This document shows positions 46,793 to 59,695 of a stretch of 64,000 nucleotides of DNA, piece by piece. The notes beneath the pieces were generated by a model that worked only from the letters and a program-made list of their open reading frames with translations, was not told the DNA's origin and ran no database searches. Positions within the stretch are counted from its first letter, which is position 1; each line of letters begins with the position of its first letter. The stretch lies in assembly GCA_024114885.1 (NCBI GenBank), contig CP099429.1, forward strand, positions 1-64,000. The letters are read 5' to 3'. Source of the DNA: Septoria linicola (lineage: Eukaryota > Ascomycota > Dothideomycetes > Mycosphaerellales > Mycosphaerellaceae). A program made the position numbers and the translations under genes.

Positions 46793-49700
46793 AGTATCTA
46801 ACTAGATATCTAACTACTCGTAGATCTTACTTAGAATTACTTAAAACTAGCTAGTTTTTCTATTAAAGTCTATTAAACTTTCAATTAGAGGCCTATTAAA
46901 TAGTTACCTTTTCTAACAATAACTACTAAAAACACCTTCTTAGATCTAATTATTATTCGCTAGACGCTACTCTTCTACTATGTCTTTAGAGATCTCCTTA
47001 GAAACAGCCTCTCTCTTCTTCGATACTAATACTTCTAAGTTACTATCTACGCTTATAAAGCTAGCTTCGCTAAATACCTACTCCTTAATATCTATAGCTA
47101 TAGCGTAGGTAGTATCGAATTAAGCTTTAGCTATAGTCTACTACTTAGCTATATAGACCTTAAACTCCTCCTTACTTATACTAAAGAGCTTCTTTATTTC
47201 TATACTTACTACCTAATCTACCTATAGAACTCGGCCTACTAAGGTATCGGAAATCGAGCCTAGGCTAGTTAGAAGTATCTTAGTAGCGAAGGGTTTTATT
47301 ACTCGCGTAGGGTATATAGTACTAGAAGCTATAAAGAGTATCTACTCGTAATAGAGATATATGTTATAGATCGTAGGAACGCTAACGTAGTTACTATTAA
47401 GTAGCTTATCTAACGTTCGACTATTAGAGTAGGCTAGAAATACTATTAGAATTATACGATACTCTTCGCCTATACAAGTATACCACTAAGGGATATAGGA
47501 GTGCGAAATAACTAGCGAGCCTATATTAGTATAAGGATTCTTCTAACTAAGCTTGAGATTAGCTTTTATTTTATTAGTAATTACTAGAGGTATAGTCTTA
47601 ACGAAACCTATACTATAGCTTTACTTATTAGCGATAATACGTCTCGCTAGCTACTTTACCTTCTTAGAGTTAAAGAGCCTATTACTAATTATGTTCGAAG
47701 TTAGTAAAAGTCGTCTTCTATCGCTAGTATCGTCTAGAGAGATCGTAAATTAAACCTAATTAAGCCTCTTCTCCTTAAGTAGTATATTCTCGTTTAAGGC
47801 GATATACTAGAAGCCGTTAAAGTAGTTAGAACCTGCCTTATCGTCGAAGATATAAAAGGTAGTAGATAGGTAGGCTACGTACTTAATAGTCGTATATAGA
47901 GTAGTAACTAGCTAGTATAGCTATAGTAGAGGATACTAGCGAAGAAGCTATTAGGACAGCGAGTACTATATACTATAAGACTAACTATACTAACTAATAG
48001 CTATATTATACTATCGATATACTATAAACTTATACCGTATAGCTTCGAGTAAAGAGTCTAGGATCTAAAATAGGCCTCTAGTAGAAGAAGAACAAAAGAG
48101 GAAGCTATAATTAGTCTAGGTACTCTTATTACTATTATAGTCTAAGAGCTCCTAAGCCCTCTAATAGACGTTAGAAGTAACCTTTAAGTCTACTTTAGTT
48201 ACTACGAACTAAAAGAGTCCGAGATAGCTTCTACCTACCTTACGTATTAGAGCGTTAATATCGTCCTCTAGTTCCTAAGTATTAGTACCTTTCTTACTAT
48301 AACGAGAGCGTCCTACTAGCTTAGGAAAGAAAGTATTCGCTTCTAGCTTAAACTATATCTAGTTTTAAGTATTCTAGGTAATAAAGGCTTAGAGATTAGC
48401 TATACTACCTATCTAAATAATACGCTAGTAGAGGGTATACGTTACGTTAGCTATCTTCGGTAGCTTTAAACCTATAGTATTACCTATCTTAGCTATATAT
48501 TCTTTATAAAGAGGCTAGCTAAGGTATAGAAGAATATTAATTAAAGCGTAGCTCTTAGCTACCTTCTTCTTCTCCTAGACATTATCGACCTCTTTAAGAG
48601 TACTACTAACGATTATATAGTAATAGACTTTAGAGGTAATACTATCCTTTATATAAGCCTAGTAATATAGATTAGGCTCTAAGTCGCTCTCTAGCTTAAT
48701 TCCGCTATTATCTTCTAGTATAATTAGCGATAGGCGTTACGGACCTAGTAGTAGTTCTATTATAGGTAAAACTTAGTCTTATATAGGATCGCTATTATCT
48801 AAAGTACTTAGTATAGGAGAAGTTTCGATTAAGTCGATAATAGTTTCTTTAGTACGAATTCTAGTAAGCCTCCTACTCTTATAAAAGACGAGCGTAGGCT
48901 TCTTCGTAGAGCTTAGCGTTAACTTCTCTAACTAAGCTTTTAGCCTCTATATAGTACTAGGCGATATAGTATCTCTAAGGCGAGGCTCTAGAGTCGTAAG
49001 TAAACTATCTTCTCCTTCTCCTTCTTAATTAGAGTTTCAAGTAGGACTAGATAAGGATAGGCCCTTAGGCGTAGAGGAAGAGGGACGTCTATTAGGTCTT
49101 AGGTTTCTAGAAGGAGGTAATAGTCTATAGGACATCGAGGGCTATTTCTCTACTACTAGGAATATATAGGTCGGTTCTTCGAAGGTCTCTCCTTTACGCT
49201 CTCTCTTAGTAAGCTTGACTATAAATCTATACTAATTAAGTTTGTAGCCTACCTCTAGGCGCGCTTCTCTTATCTTATAGCTAAATACGTCGACCTATAA
49301 GAGCTCCGCCTTAAACTTATTCTAGTAGCGTCGCCTATCTAAGTTTATATTAATAAAGCCTAAGCCCTATAAGCTAGAAGTCTTCTTACTTCTCTATAGC
49401 TAAAAATACTAGCTACGAGAGAATATGTTCGCTACCTACTAATAGAAACGATCTTACTTTTACTATACTAAGAAAACCTAGTCTTTAGGCTCGCTCTCTT
49501 TAAAGATACCTTTATACTTATTTAACTATTAATAAAGGTTCCTAAGTATCTCTTTATTATATAAGACTTAGTTAAGGAAGAAGAAGTTCTACTCGTGCCT
49601 AAACTCTATACGTAGCTACTACTAGATTAAGTTTCTCTTCTTTACTAAGTCTCGGCCTTCTTAGCGTATCTTCTTTATATTATCGCGCTTTACGCTCTAC

Positions 49701-49978
49701 GTATTAAGGTACTTTAGTAAAATCTTAGCTAAGAGGCGTTTAAAGAAGTTAAATATACTAATCTTTATTCTATCGTTTACTTCCTCGACTTACTTAAGTA
49801 CTAAGTCGATACTCTCCTTCTATTCTTATAGCGTTTCTAGCGATAGGATAGCTTTAGTAGCGTTATTAAGGTTTGTTATACTAGTAAGAGGTCCGCTTAA
49901 GGCCTAGAAACTAATAAGAGAGCCTTCGCGGTTAGTACGAGCGAGCGCTATACCTTATATAGAACTTAAAGAAGCTAT
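46793..49978 (-). pseudogene. Element X copy C ORF3
   Basis: Minus strand from ATA at 49978 towards the 3' LTR, colinear with ORF3 of A and B. Hairpin 4 is at 46907-46931. Many RIP sites differ between B and C, so comparing the three copies would let most ancestral codons be inferred. Confidence 0.65.
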
Positions 49979-51424
49979 TTTTTATCTCTTCTTTAGAGAA
50001 TCTTATCTAGGTAGTTCTTATATTAGACTTCGAATAGGCGAGGTAGAAGGCGAAAGCGCTAGTCTTAATAAGCGTTTAAGCGTTAAAGAACGCTAGAAAG
50101 GGAAAGTCTTATTCTTTATACGCGATAGAGAAAGAGAACGTCTTTAAATAGTCGTATTAGTAGCTTAGAGCGATATAAAGCGCGTAACTAGTAATAAGTA
50201 ACTTAAATAGCGAGAAGGGTCGAGCGCGTAACTAGTTATAGAGTTTTCTATTATATTAGTTACTACTTACGTATATAAACAGCTATATAGCGTTACTAGG
50301 TAGTAACGAAAGATAAGAATCGAACTTAATAGAAGTAAGGCTCTATAGTAACTAATTAATAGTTAATAAGGAAGAAGAGATCGTTTAGAGTATAAAAGTA
50401 GTCTAATTATATACCTTATCGTAATAGCGTAACTACTATTAGGATTAGAGGTCTATACGTAGGGCTTAGTTACGTAAGGTTTTAGTTATTGTTTAAAAAG
50501 ATAACTAAAAGTTTACTTTACCTTAACGTTTCCGTAGCCGTCGTATACTACTAACGCTACTACTAACTACTATAGTATATATCTTACTATTACTAATAAG
50601 GACTAAGACTTAGATACTATCGTCGTTACTCCTACTAATTTAAAAGAGCCTTATTTTTCGTATACCTAGTCGACTTACTAGATCGCGCTTTCCGTATCGT
50701 AAGAGACCGCTAGCGCTATAATTAATAGCTAGAAAGAAGCTATTAGAGCTGTTATTACTAAGGATTCAAGCTTCTCTACCTTTATATAGGCTAAAAACCT
50801 TAAACTTTAAGAATTCTCTATTAGGAACTAATATTTTTAGCGATTTCTTTAGTTAGACGAAAATTAGTAGTAAAAGATCTTTAGGATAGAAAATTATTAT
50901 CTTACTTCGCCGATCGGTAATAGAAAAGGGCTCTAGGAAGATAGATCGTAGTACTAACCTTAGAAATCGCTAGTAGAAAAGAGCTTTAGAAGTATAGATC
51001 TAGCTTAGATTTTTAAGACCTAGTAGTAGAGAGTAGCTTAGAATAGCTAACTTTTATAGTAATAGTAGGCTCGGGACTTAGAAAAGGGAGTAGGATAGTA
51101 GGTTAGCTAGTAGATATAAAGTCTATACTTAAAAGTTAAGTTTAGAGGAGTAACTAGCTATATAGATACTTATCTTAGCTATAGAAAATAGCGTCGAGAC
51201 AGCTAGAATTAGCTAGATTTCTACTAATCTAGTAAAAGAGAAGCTCGGGAGGCTTAGATTAGAGCTCGATAGTAGCTTTAGGAACAAAAGAAGTACTTAG
51301 GATAGTTAAGATTTAGCTAGATTTCTACTAGTCTAGTAAATTATAAGCTTAGAAAGCTCCGATTAGAGCTTAATAGTAGCTTTAGGATTAAAAGAAGCGC
51401 TTAGGATAGTACGGACTTAGAAAC
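49979..51424 (-). other. Element X copy C noncoding region with segment duplication
   Basis: No convincing frame. Hairpin 3 is at 50482-50512. Between about 51210 and 51410 a segment of roughly 100 bp, from AGCTAGATTTCTACTA through CTTTAGGAA and AAGAAG, occurs twice in tandem; copy B has a shorter, partial version. This length variation explains most of the size difference between copies. Confidence 0.75.
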
Positions 51425-54400
51425 ATTAGCTCTTTTATAGTAGAGGCTAGGCTTTAGTAGCTAGATCTTAGCTTATATCTCTAATTAAGTATCGCCTATC
51501 GAATTTCTACTTCTTTAGCTCTACTAAGCTAGCTTTAGCCTTTAGCTTACTAAGTCTTCTACTTCTTCTTTAAGCTCCGTTAGTAGCTAGCGTATATAAC
51601 TCTCTCTTTCTTCTTAAGTTATTACTAATAGCTTACTAATAAAGATCTATAGATACTTATACCTAGGTAGAAGTCCTAGTTCTATAACCTTCTCTATTAA
51701 TAGTAGTACTTCTTCTAGTTTAACCTAATCTAGAACTAGCTTTAGGTTTTCTCGTAGAAAGGTATATTTCTTAAGATTAATCCTCTTATAGATATACTCT
51801 CGTTTTAAGCTATCTAGTTCCTTAAGCTTATATAATATACCTCTCTATAATACTTTAGATACTCTAAAAAGGCCTTCCTACCTAAACGTAAGCTTGTAGG
51901 AGAAGCTAGTTTTTAACTTAGAGTAGTATACTAATACGAGATCTTCTTTCTTTAGTACTATAAGATCCGTATAGTAATATTTATCGAAGTACGCTTTGTT
52001 CTATTCTCGGAGACGCTATTAACGTAGCCGTCCTTCTTCTATAGTCGTTTCTATAGCTTCTAGAGCTTAAGCTCGAATCGTAAGAAGCTCTACTCTAGTC
52101 TTAACCTTACTCTAATCTATAATCTAGAAGGTACGATATTCTAGCTCGATTAGTAGTACTACGTTATACCTAATTATTACCTCTAACGGTATTAGGCTAG
52201 TAGTAGAGACTATTATCGTTCTCTCTATCTATAGAACCGCTAGAATATAGTTACGAATCGTATAAAGGCCGCTATTAGAGAGCTTTAAGTAAGCGTCTAA
52301 TATTATCTTATAGCCGACTTTAACGATAGCGTTAGACTAAGAGTAGTATAGCGAAATATTAATACGTTTAATACTATACGATAGTAGTAGCTTCTCTATA
52401 TTACTAAGGTTAGTCTTATAGTTATCGAGGATAACTTCTATAGCGGCACCTTACTAGTAAAAGATCTCTTCCTATATAAACCTTACTATCTATACTAAGG
52501 AGATACTCTTCGCTAGGTACTAGAATATACGTACTTCTAGCTAGCGTAATAGAGATTCGCGTATAACTATTAACGAACAGTTCTTCGAGACATATAAGCC
52601 GTCGATATACTACCTCTAGCTGACTGTAACTTAGAGCGGGATCTATAGTTCTCTAGGTACCTGTCTCCTATACTAAAGACTATAAATAGTATACTACTAA
52701 ATAGCGAGCGAAATCTAAGACCAAACCCTATCCTACTACTATCGCTTATAGATAAGATTGTACGTCTATTTAGCGCTACGATAACCGTTCTTATAATAGT
52801 ATACCTTAATAATACAAGCTTATACTTTAGGTTTATCGATAACTCGCTATAAGGGTCTAGCTACCTACTCTTAGCGCTAGAGCTGGTTATTCTTAATATA
52901 AAACAGCTAGTACTTCTTCCTTAACCGCTTATACTCGTTATTAGAAACTCCCTTAGGTCTTTATATCTGTATAAGCACGAAAGCGATATTTATTAACTCC
53001 TAAGAGTAGATCCTATTAATTATAAGTAGCTCGCTCTAAATCACCTATATAGAGAAAGCGTTAACGTAAAAGGTATTAAAGAATTACTCGTTAATTATTA
53101 GATCTACGTCTTCTTCCTATTCTATAGCCTCTATATCTTTAGGCGTAATAAGCTTCCTCGATAGCGAATCTGGAGCTATATACTTCTTACTAGGAACATA
53201 TATAACGTTAAAGTCGAAGAGGTAGATCTATACTAGCTAGCGCGTTATTACTATATTCGGTAAATTAGAGGTAGCCTTATTAAGCTAGTAAACGAGAGTA
53301 TTTATATTAATCTCTAGTTAGAAGTATACTCCGAATAGCTATAGTTTTAGCTTCTTTAATACTTTTAGTATACTAAGGTATTCGCGCTTTCTAGTATCGT
53401 ACTTAACCTCTACTAGGTTAAATAGGCTAGACTTATATCGAACTAGATAGTAGAGAAGTAGCTCGTCTCGATTATATTAGGAAAGCGTATATCTCTAACC
53501 TTTACTACTCGAATCTATACCTACGATAATAAGTCCTACTCTTTCTCTAAAGTTAAGAGTAACTAGGGCTAGGGCTGAAACTAGTATCTTTAAGACGACG
53601 TCTTTAGCTAGTTAGTATTCAGTAGTCTATTAAAACTTAGTATCTTTCTATAAGAGCTTAAATAGTAGAGTAAGGATAATCGTAAAACCTTTAACCTAGA
53701 CGCGGTAGTACGTAACTACGCTAAGGAAGATTCGAACCTCCTTCTAATTCTCTAGCGTCGGCTATTTCTTAATCTTCGCTACTCTTACGAAGTCTAGATA
53801 GCGACTATTAATACTAGTAAGGTAGCTAACGATTACTAGTTGTTCGTAATAGAGCTATAGCTTATTAAAAGCTACTATTATATTAGCTCGTTCTATATTA
53901 TAGAGAACGTCGTCTATAGCTATAATATATTTAATAACGTAATAGCGGAGGCTAGGTTTAACCTCTTTACTATCGTACTTCGTCTTAGGCTCTTTAATAC
54001 TAATATTATTAAGGAACGGCTATACCTTATACGAGATATACTCTATAAGTACTTGATTAATAATACGAACGAACTAGGTAACAGAATTCGTAGCTCCTTA
54101 TAGTAACGTAGTCTACTATAATAGGCCTAGTAGTAAATCAAAGCCTATAAGGTCTCTATATAATTTATCGAGTAGGATTTAGTTATATCTAGAGAAGATA
54201 TTAACTAACGAGGCTAGCGCGTAACTAGTAAAGTCCTTAGAGAAACCCTTAGCGTTAGGTAGTAAGTTCGAATCTCTTATAGTAACTTGATTAAACTTCT
54301 AAGCTATATTAATTAACTAATACTTCTTTAGCTTACCTACCTCTATCTTCTTACTAATAAGGAAGTACAGATTCTAATAGGCACTATAGTATAGCTTAAG

Positions 54401-55520
54401 AGTTCTAGCTTAGATTCGTTATCTTAGTATATCCTCTACGATATATCGTAGAGATAGGTTTAGCTTAAAGCCTAGATACTACTATAGCTCGTAAGGAACT
54501 ATCTAAATCTTCTATAGTAGAGTAATATTAGAGTTAATTCGGCCTAAATATATAAAGTCCTACGTAAAGATAGCTTCTCGGTTCCTTAGTATATAGTATA
54601 ACAAATCTAGCTTCTTTAGTAGTAGTTCTATACTAGGTTTGAACTTTGTAAGCCGCTTAGGCGTAAGGCGCGATCTAGGCTCGATCGTTAAGAACCTCTT
54701 AGTTAAGTACTTACTATCGTAAGGTCTAGTACTAGGTAGTATAGCCGCTTCCTTCTTAATATAAGTCCGTCGCTAGTTCTTTAGTCCGCTAGGGTTTAAG
54801 CCGTTAGTTATAGTAATGTCCGTATTTACTAGTTTAATCTTATTAGTAACTCGCTTATAAAGAGTGTAGGTGCTAATATAATTATCTAGCTTCTACTATC
54901 CTATAGCTTCTTTATTATAAGCTCTCTCTACTACTATATTAATAGCGGCTAAGATAACGTACGTCTCTTCGCTAAGCTCGTCGTCTACTTTATCGGAAAT
55001 AACCTCGTCGTAGGGCCTAGGTTCTTAGATAGCTAGCTCCGCCTCTCTAAGCTTCCTATAAGTAATTATTAAGTATTCGCTCTCGTAATTCGAACCCTAG
55101 CTCGATTAAGACACTAATATAGTATCGTTAGAACTATACCTAATACCCTAGTATAAGTCTCGCTCGCTAGTATAAGCTAGCTTAGCTTCGCCGGTAGCTA
55201 GTAAAAGCTTCTTAAGTCGACTATTTTAGCTGAATTTAGTAATATTACCTTCGATAGCTACTACTACGAGATAGTTATACTATGTTTAAGTCTAGCTATA
55301 ATTAACCCGTCTTAATAGCTCGAGCTACTATCGTAGAGAGGTACTTTATCTAATTAAGTCTACTATAAAATAGTCCTCGAAGTAGATTACCTTTATATAC
55401 GATAACTACTACGTAAGGTAGTTAAAGACTTGATTCTCTAGGAGTTTAGAGCTATCGGTAACTATAAACGAATACTAGTACTAATCGCTTATCTATCTAT
55501 ACTACTAGTATAGTTTGAAG
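51425..55520 (-). pseudogene. pol: Element X copy C pol
   Basis: Minus-strand counterpart of 17590-21690 (A) and 30121-34220 (B): RT, RNase H, integrase with GPY/F end. Limits were transferred from copy A by distance from the 5' LTR. Confidence 0.75.
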
Positions 55521-55565
55521 TATAGTATAGGAGGTATAACGTAATTATCGTTTAAAAAGGCAACT

Positions 55566-58500
55566 ATAGAACGTTCTACTAGCTAACCCTCCTAAGTAGA
55601 GTTTTTACCTCTAACTACTAAACCTTATATAGAAAGAGTAGTAGAAGCTTAAAAAGCTTATAATCTCTCCTCCTACTCCTTACTATTATAAGATCTAGAG
55701 TCCTCGATAGTATACCCTATATCCTTTAGCTAGTAATTACTAAAAGTTAGAGTTCGGATACTAACTTCTATCGAATCTTAACGTAATATACGTATTAGAG
55801 CCTCTACTATACTCGTGCCGTCGACTAGAGCTAGTTCCTCGGCACTCTAGCTTTTCCTAGGACTTGTTCTATAGTATATATATTACTACGGCTATTAAAA
55901 CTAGTAAATATAATAACACGGCTATCTAGAGTACTAATTAAGCCCTCCTAAGAGCTATTATCGTAGTTCTTAGAAGCTAGGCGTACCCGCTACGCCTATA
56001 GTCGGCTAAGTAAGATCGGGCCGTTTACTAGTAAGACTAGAAATAGTATCGTAACTCTTACGCTAAAGATATCGATTAACACCTCTAGGTAGTACCTAAT
56101 AAAAGTAACCTTACCTCCGACTCCTCTTATAGTAATATTACTAAGAGAGGTTATACTAACTTAAAGCTTTCGAATATATTCGATTAGTATAATTATTAAC
56201 TTAGCCTTCTCGTTAATTAAAGACTTACAAGCTATTATTCGAGGTCTGTACTTTATAGGCACGTAGATACTTAGAACAATTTAATAGATATTATTAAATA
56301 ATAGAAGGATATTATCTATTCGCTTATAAAGCTTAGAAGCGGGCCTAGGCTTAACTATATTAATCGCTATAGTAGTGACCTAGAAGGCCTTGATATTAGT
56401 CGCTAAAACAGCTTTCGTTAGCTCCTCCTCTACCTACTCGCTAAAGGCTTTAGATAGTAAGGAATATACGCTAATCTTAGCTCTACTACCTCTATTCGTA
56501 CGCTTCTTTATATAGAGCTTATTAAGTTTCTTACGTAGATCTATATCGTTTAGAACACGACCTTATAAGGAATACGACGCTCGCTCGCTATAGAGAATAA
56601 TCTCCGCTAAGCTTAACTAGACCTTAGATTCGAGTATTTTATCTATCTAGAAGACGTTAGCGTTATTATTAGCGTATATAGCTCGAAGGTAGTTATCTAT
56701 ACGCTTAGTCTTTAGAGGCTCCTTAGCCTTCTTACGCTTCTAAGTATATATAGGAGCAACTAGAACTAGTAGACTATTTAGGTAGTCGTATATCTACTTA
56801 TCCTCGATCTTATCGTTATTACGTCTCTAAGTTTAAGAATCCTCTAACTCTCCTATATCTATAAGGTAAGGAGCCGGCTAGTTTTTATCTTTAACCTCTT
56901 TAATATAAGGGTGACGATAAGCGTAGGTTCTTATAGCTATAGCCTAGGTCGTAATCCGCTTCTATACTCCTATTAGCTATCCTCTAACTAGACGAGAAGG
57001 GTTTAGGTTCCGCTTTGTCTTTACGCTATCTCTAGCTACGTAGGCGCCGATTAGATCGTTCTAATCCTCCTATATAATAGAAGCGACTTAACCGATATTA
57101 ATAGGACCGTTAATACTAGCTACCTTGTTCGCTATCCTCTACTAGCTCGCTCTTAGCGTTAATAAATAATCTACATTTTCAAGATCGATCTTCCTATAGC
57201 GCTACTCTAATACTCCTATTAATACGAATAGCTTTAGTAGTTCCTTATCCTAGTAGTACTATATCTTTTCTATACCTAGGCGAGGCGTTCTATAGTATAT
57301 AATACTAGTCTTTAGATCTCTATATATTAAGCCCTTAGTCTCGAACTATTATAGGTACTTATAGTTTATAGCTATATAGCCTTCGAGCCTATATATCTAA
57401 TAACCTGAAATCTTTAGAGCGATCGCTATATAGGCCTTAATTATTAACCTATTATCTATTATAGCTAAGTTAATCGAAATCTCCTAGCTATAAGTAGGTC
57501 TTAGAATATATAGATAGTCGTAATCGTAAGACTTCGCCTACTATCCTATCGACGAGCGTAGTAGCTATAGGCCTCCTTCTTCGAGTCGACGAATCGTAAC
57601 GATTATAAGATCTTATATACTAGTAGTAATGTTATCGACGGTTACTAGCTTATAGCCTTTATAGACTACTATTTCTCTAGCCTTGAACTTAGAGTTTAGT
57701 CTTAGAGCAGACTTCTTTACTACTTCGTATAACTACTAGACGTCTCTACTACCTTCGTTATATACTTCTAATTTAAAGTCCTTATTACTATTAATCTAAC
57801 GCTAGGCTATCTTTAAGAGCTTACTATAATCCAAGTCCTTATTATTAAGATCTAACCTAAGGTAGGCCTAGAGCCTCTTACTAAAACGAAATAGAAGGCC
57901 TCGTATAAATAGAAGAGTATAAGAACGCTCGTCTATATACGAAGTAGGTATAGTATTAGAGTAGAGTATAAACTACCTTAAGTACTCTAAGAGATTATTA
58001 TCCTTGCTATAGTTAACCTTATAAAGGTTTTCTATATAGTAGCGGTTTCTAAGTATATATATATTATTATACTTTTAGTATTCCTTAATAATCGACTTTT
58101 TGAACTTAGTATAGTCTCGGTCGTAGAAACTATTAAGGCGCTAGTATCGTCTACGTTAGATAACTATAACCTAAGTAAGTAACTTCTTATAAAGTTATTT
58201 ATTATTATCGATAAGTAGGATAGCGTAGTTCCTATATAGTACTTCAAAACGCTTAATATACTCGGTTACGTTCTCCTTATTAAAGAAGGGATTCTAGTCC
58301 GAGCTAGGTAGTAGCGGAACCTAAGCGACAATTACCTTCTAGTTTTAGGTTACTTAGATAGTCTCTATAAGTAGCTAGAACTACGCTACGGACAGTCTAT
58401 CTCCTAAGTTCGGTCCTTAAAAGATATTAGTATTAGGGTTAAGGTTAGTACCTCCTTAGTCCTCTATAGATATATCGTTGTCTAGTAGAGGGAATAAAGT

Positions 58501-58608
58501 AAAAGTAGGTAGTAGCTTTACTAGAGATCTTCGAATTTACTTATTAAGCTAGTTAGATAAGCTACTCTCTAGTGTTTTAGGCCGGCTAATAGATACTAAT
58601 TCACTTAT
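55566..58608 (-). pseudogene. gag: Element X copy C Gag-protease
   Basis: Minus strand from ATA at 58608. The protease loop here reads Asn-Glu-Lys-Ala (about 56195-56212), the most decayed of the three. The Asp to Asn change needs a first C-to-T at a CpG and then a TpG change, showing that RIP in this genome is not absolutely confined to CpA. Hairpin 1 is at 58674-58696 in the leader. Confidence 0.65.
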
Positions 58609-59412
58609 AGAGCTCGTTCGAAGGTGTTCTAAGAGTATATTATACTCTCCTTAATTAGGTTTTTAAATAAAATATAGTTATCGTTTAAAACGATAACTAA
58701 AAAACAAGAGTTTAAATTTTATTAGCTGTCTAAAAGGTAAACGTTAAACTTTTCTTTATAATACCGAGGCTGTATTAATTGTGTCTAATAAGCGAAGGTA
58801 TGTCGTGTCGCATAGTTCGACCGTTTATAGCTAGGCGCGTCTATCTTACTTATTCGAGTAATTCGCTAAGTAACTATAGTAGTACAATATTATATTAGCC
58901 TATACTATATACTAGGTCTAGGGCCTTAGACGTAATTAGTGTCCTTAGCTAAACGATTAGCGTCTAACGCCATACTAGGGCTTATTCTAAGCGATCTATA
59001 TACTAGAGGATACGAGATTGCCTAGACGAGTCCGGCCTATCCTATAGCCTCTACGCTATCTAAACGAGAGCGTTTTCACGCTAAACCAGGGTCTAATCGA
59101 AGACTATTATAGGTATAGAGACTCTAAGTAAATCTCCGATATAGTAAGTCGCCTTACTATCTATACGACAATTACTAAATAGATCCGTACTAAGAGGTAC
59201 TAGAGGTTTATAACTTTTCTAGATTAGAGCGATATCTATATTCTAGAGGCTTCTATATTACTATAGCCCTTTAAGTCGCCTCTTACGTAGGCTCCTTTAG
59301 GCCTCTTATTAATGTTTATAGTATATTAGTTCTCGCTTTAAGGCTACTATCTGCCCTCTACGCTTCTAGTCTCGGTACAAGAGAGAAGAGATAGCTCTAC
59401 CTTCGGCTCTAT

Positions 59413-59691
59413 TAATAGATAATAACTACTCTAATACTAACCTTCTAGGTAGGTATAAGAGCGGTCGTTATAGAATAAGACCTGTTCGGAGAGTAATAGT
59501 CTTATAATACGTATATTAACTAGTAGTAACGAGCTTAAACTAGTAGTCCTAGAACTAAGAGCCTATACTAGGACCGTAGGATATTAAATTAATCAAGTAG
59601 AGTAAACATTACTATCTTAGAAACGAGCTACTACCTTGCTTTTATACTAAAACTGCTAAGTACGGTATATAGATAGGCCTTTACCTTACTA
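59413..59691 (-). repeat. 5' LTR of element X copy C
   Basis: 279 bp matching 46500-46778; the primer binding site (minus strand, 59397-59411) is adjacent, and the duplication ATAC (59692-59695) follows. Confidence 0.95.
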
Positions 59692-59695
59692 ATAC

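Larger units (their letters stand above)
46500..59691 (-). mobile_element. Element X copy C (13.2 kb, uninterrupted)
   Basis: 279-bp LTRs at 46500-46778 and 59413-59691; the 4-bp duplication ATAC at 46496-46499 and 59692-59695. Total 13,192 bp, 61 bp longer than B, largely because of a duplicated segment near 51230-51350. Same orientation as B, opposite to A. It is inserted into the split ORF only 129 bp downstream of copy A's site. Confidence 0.95.
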
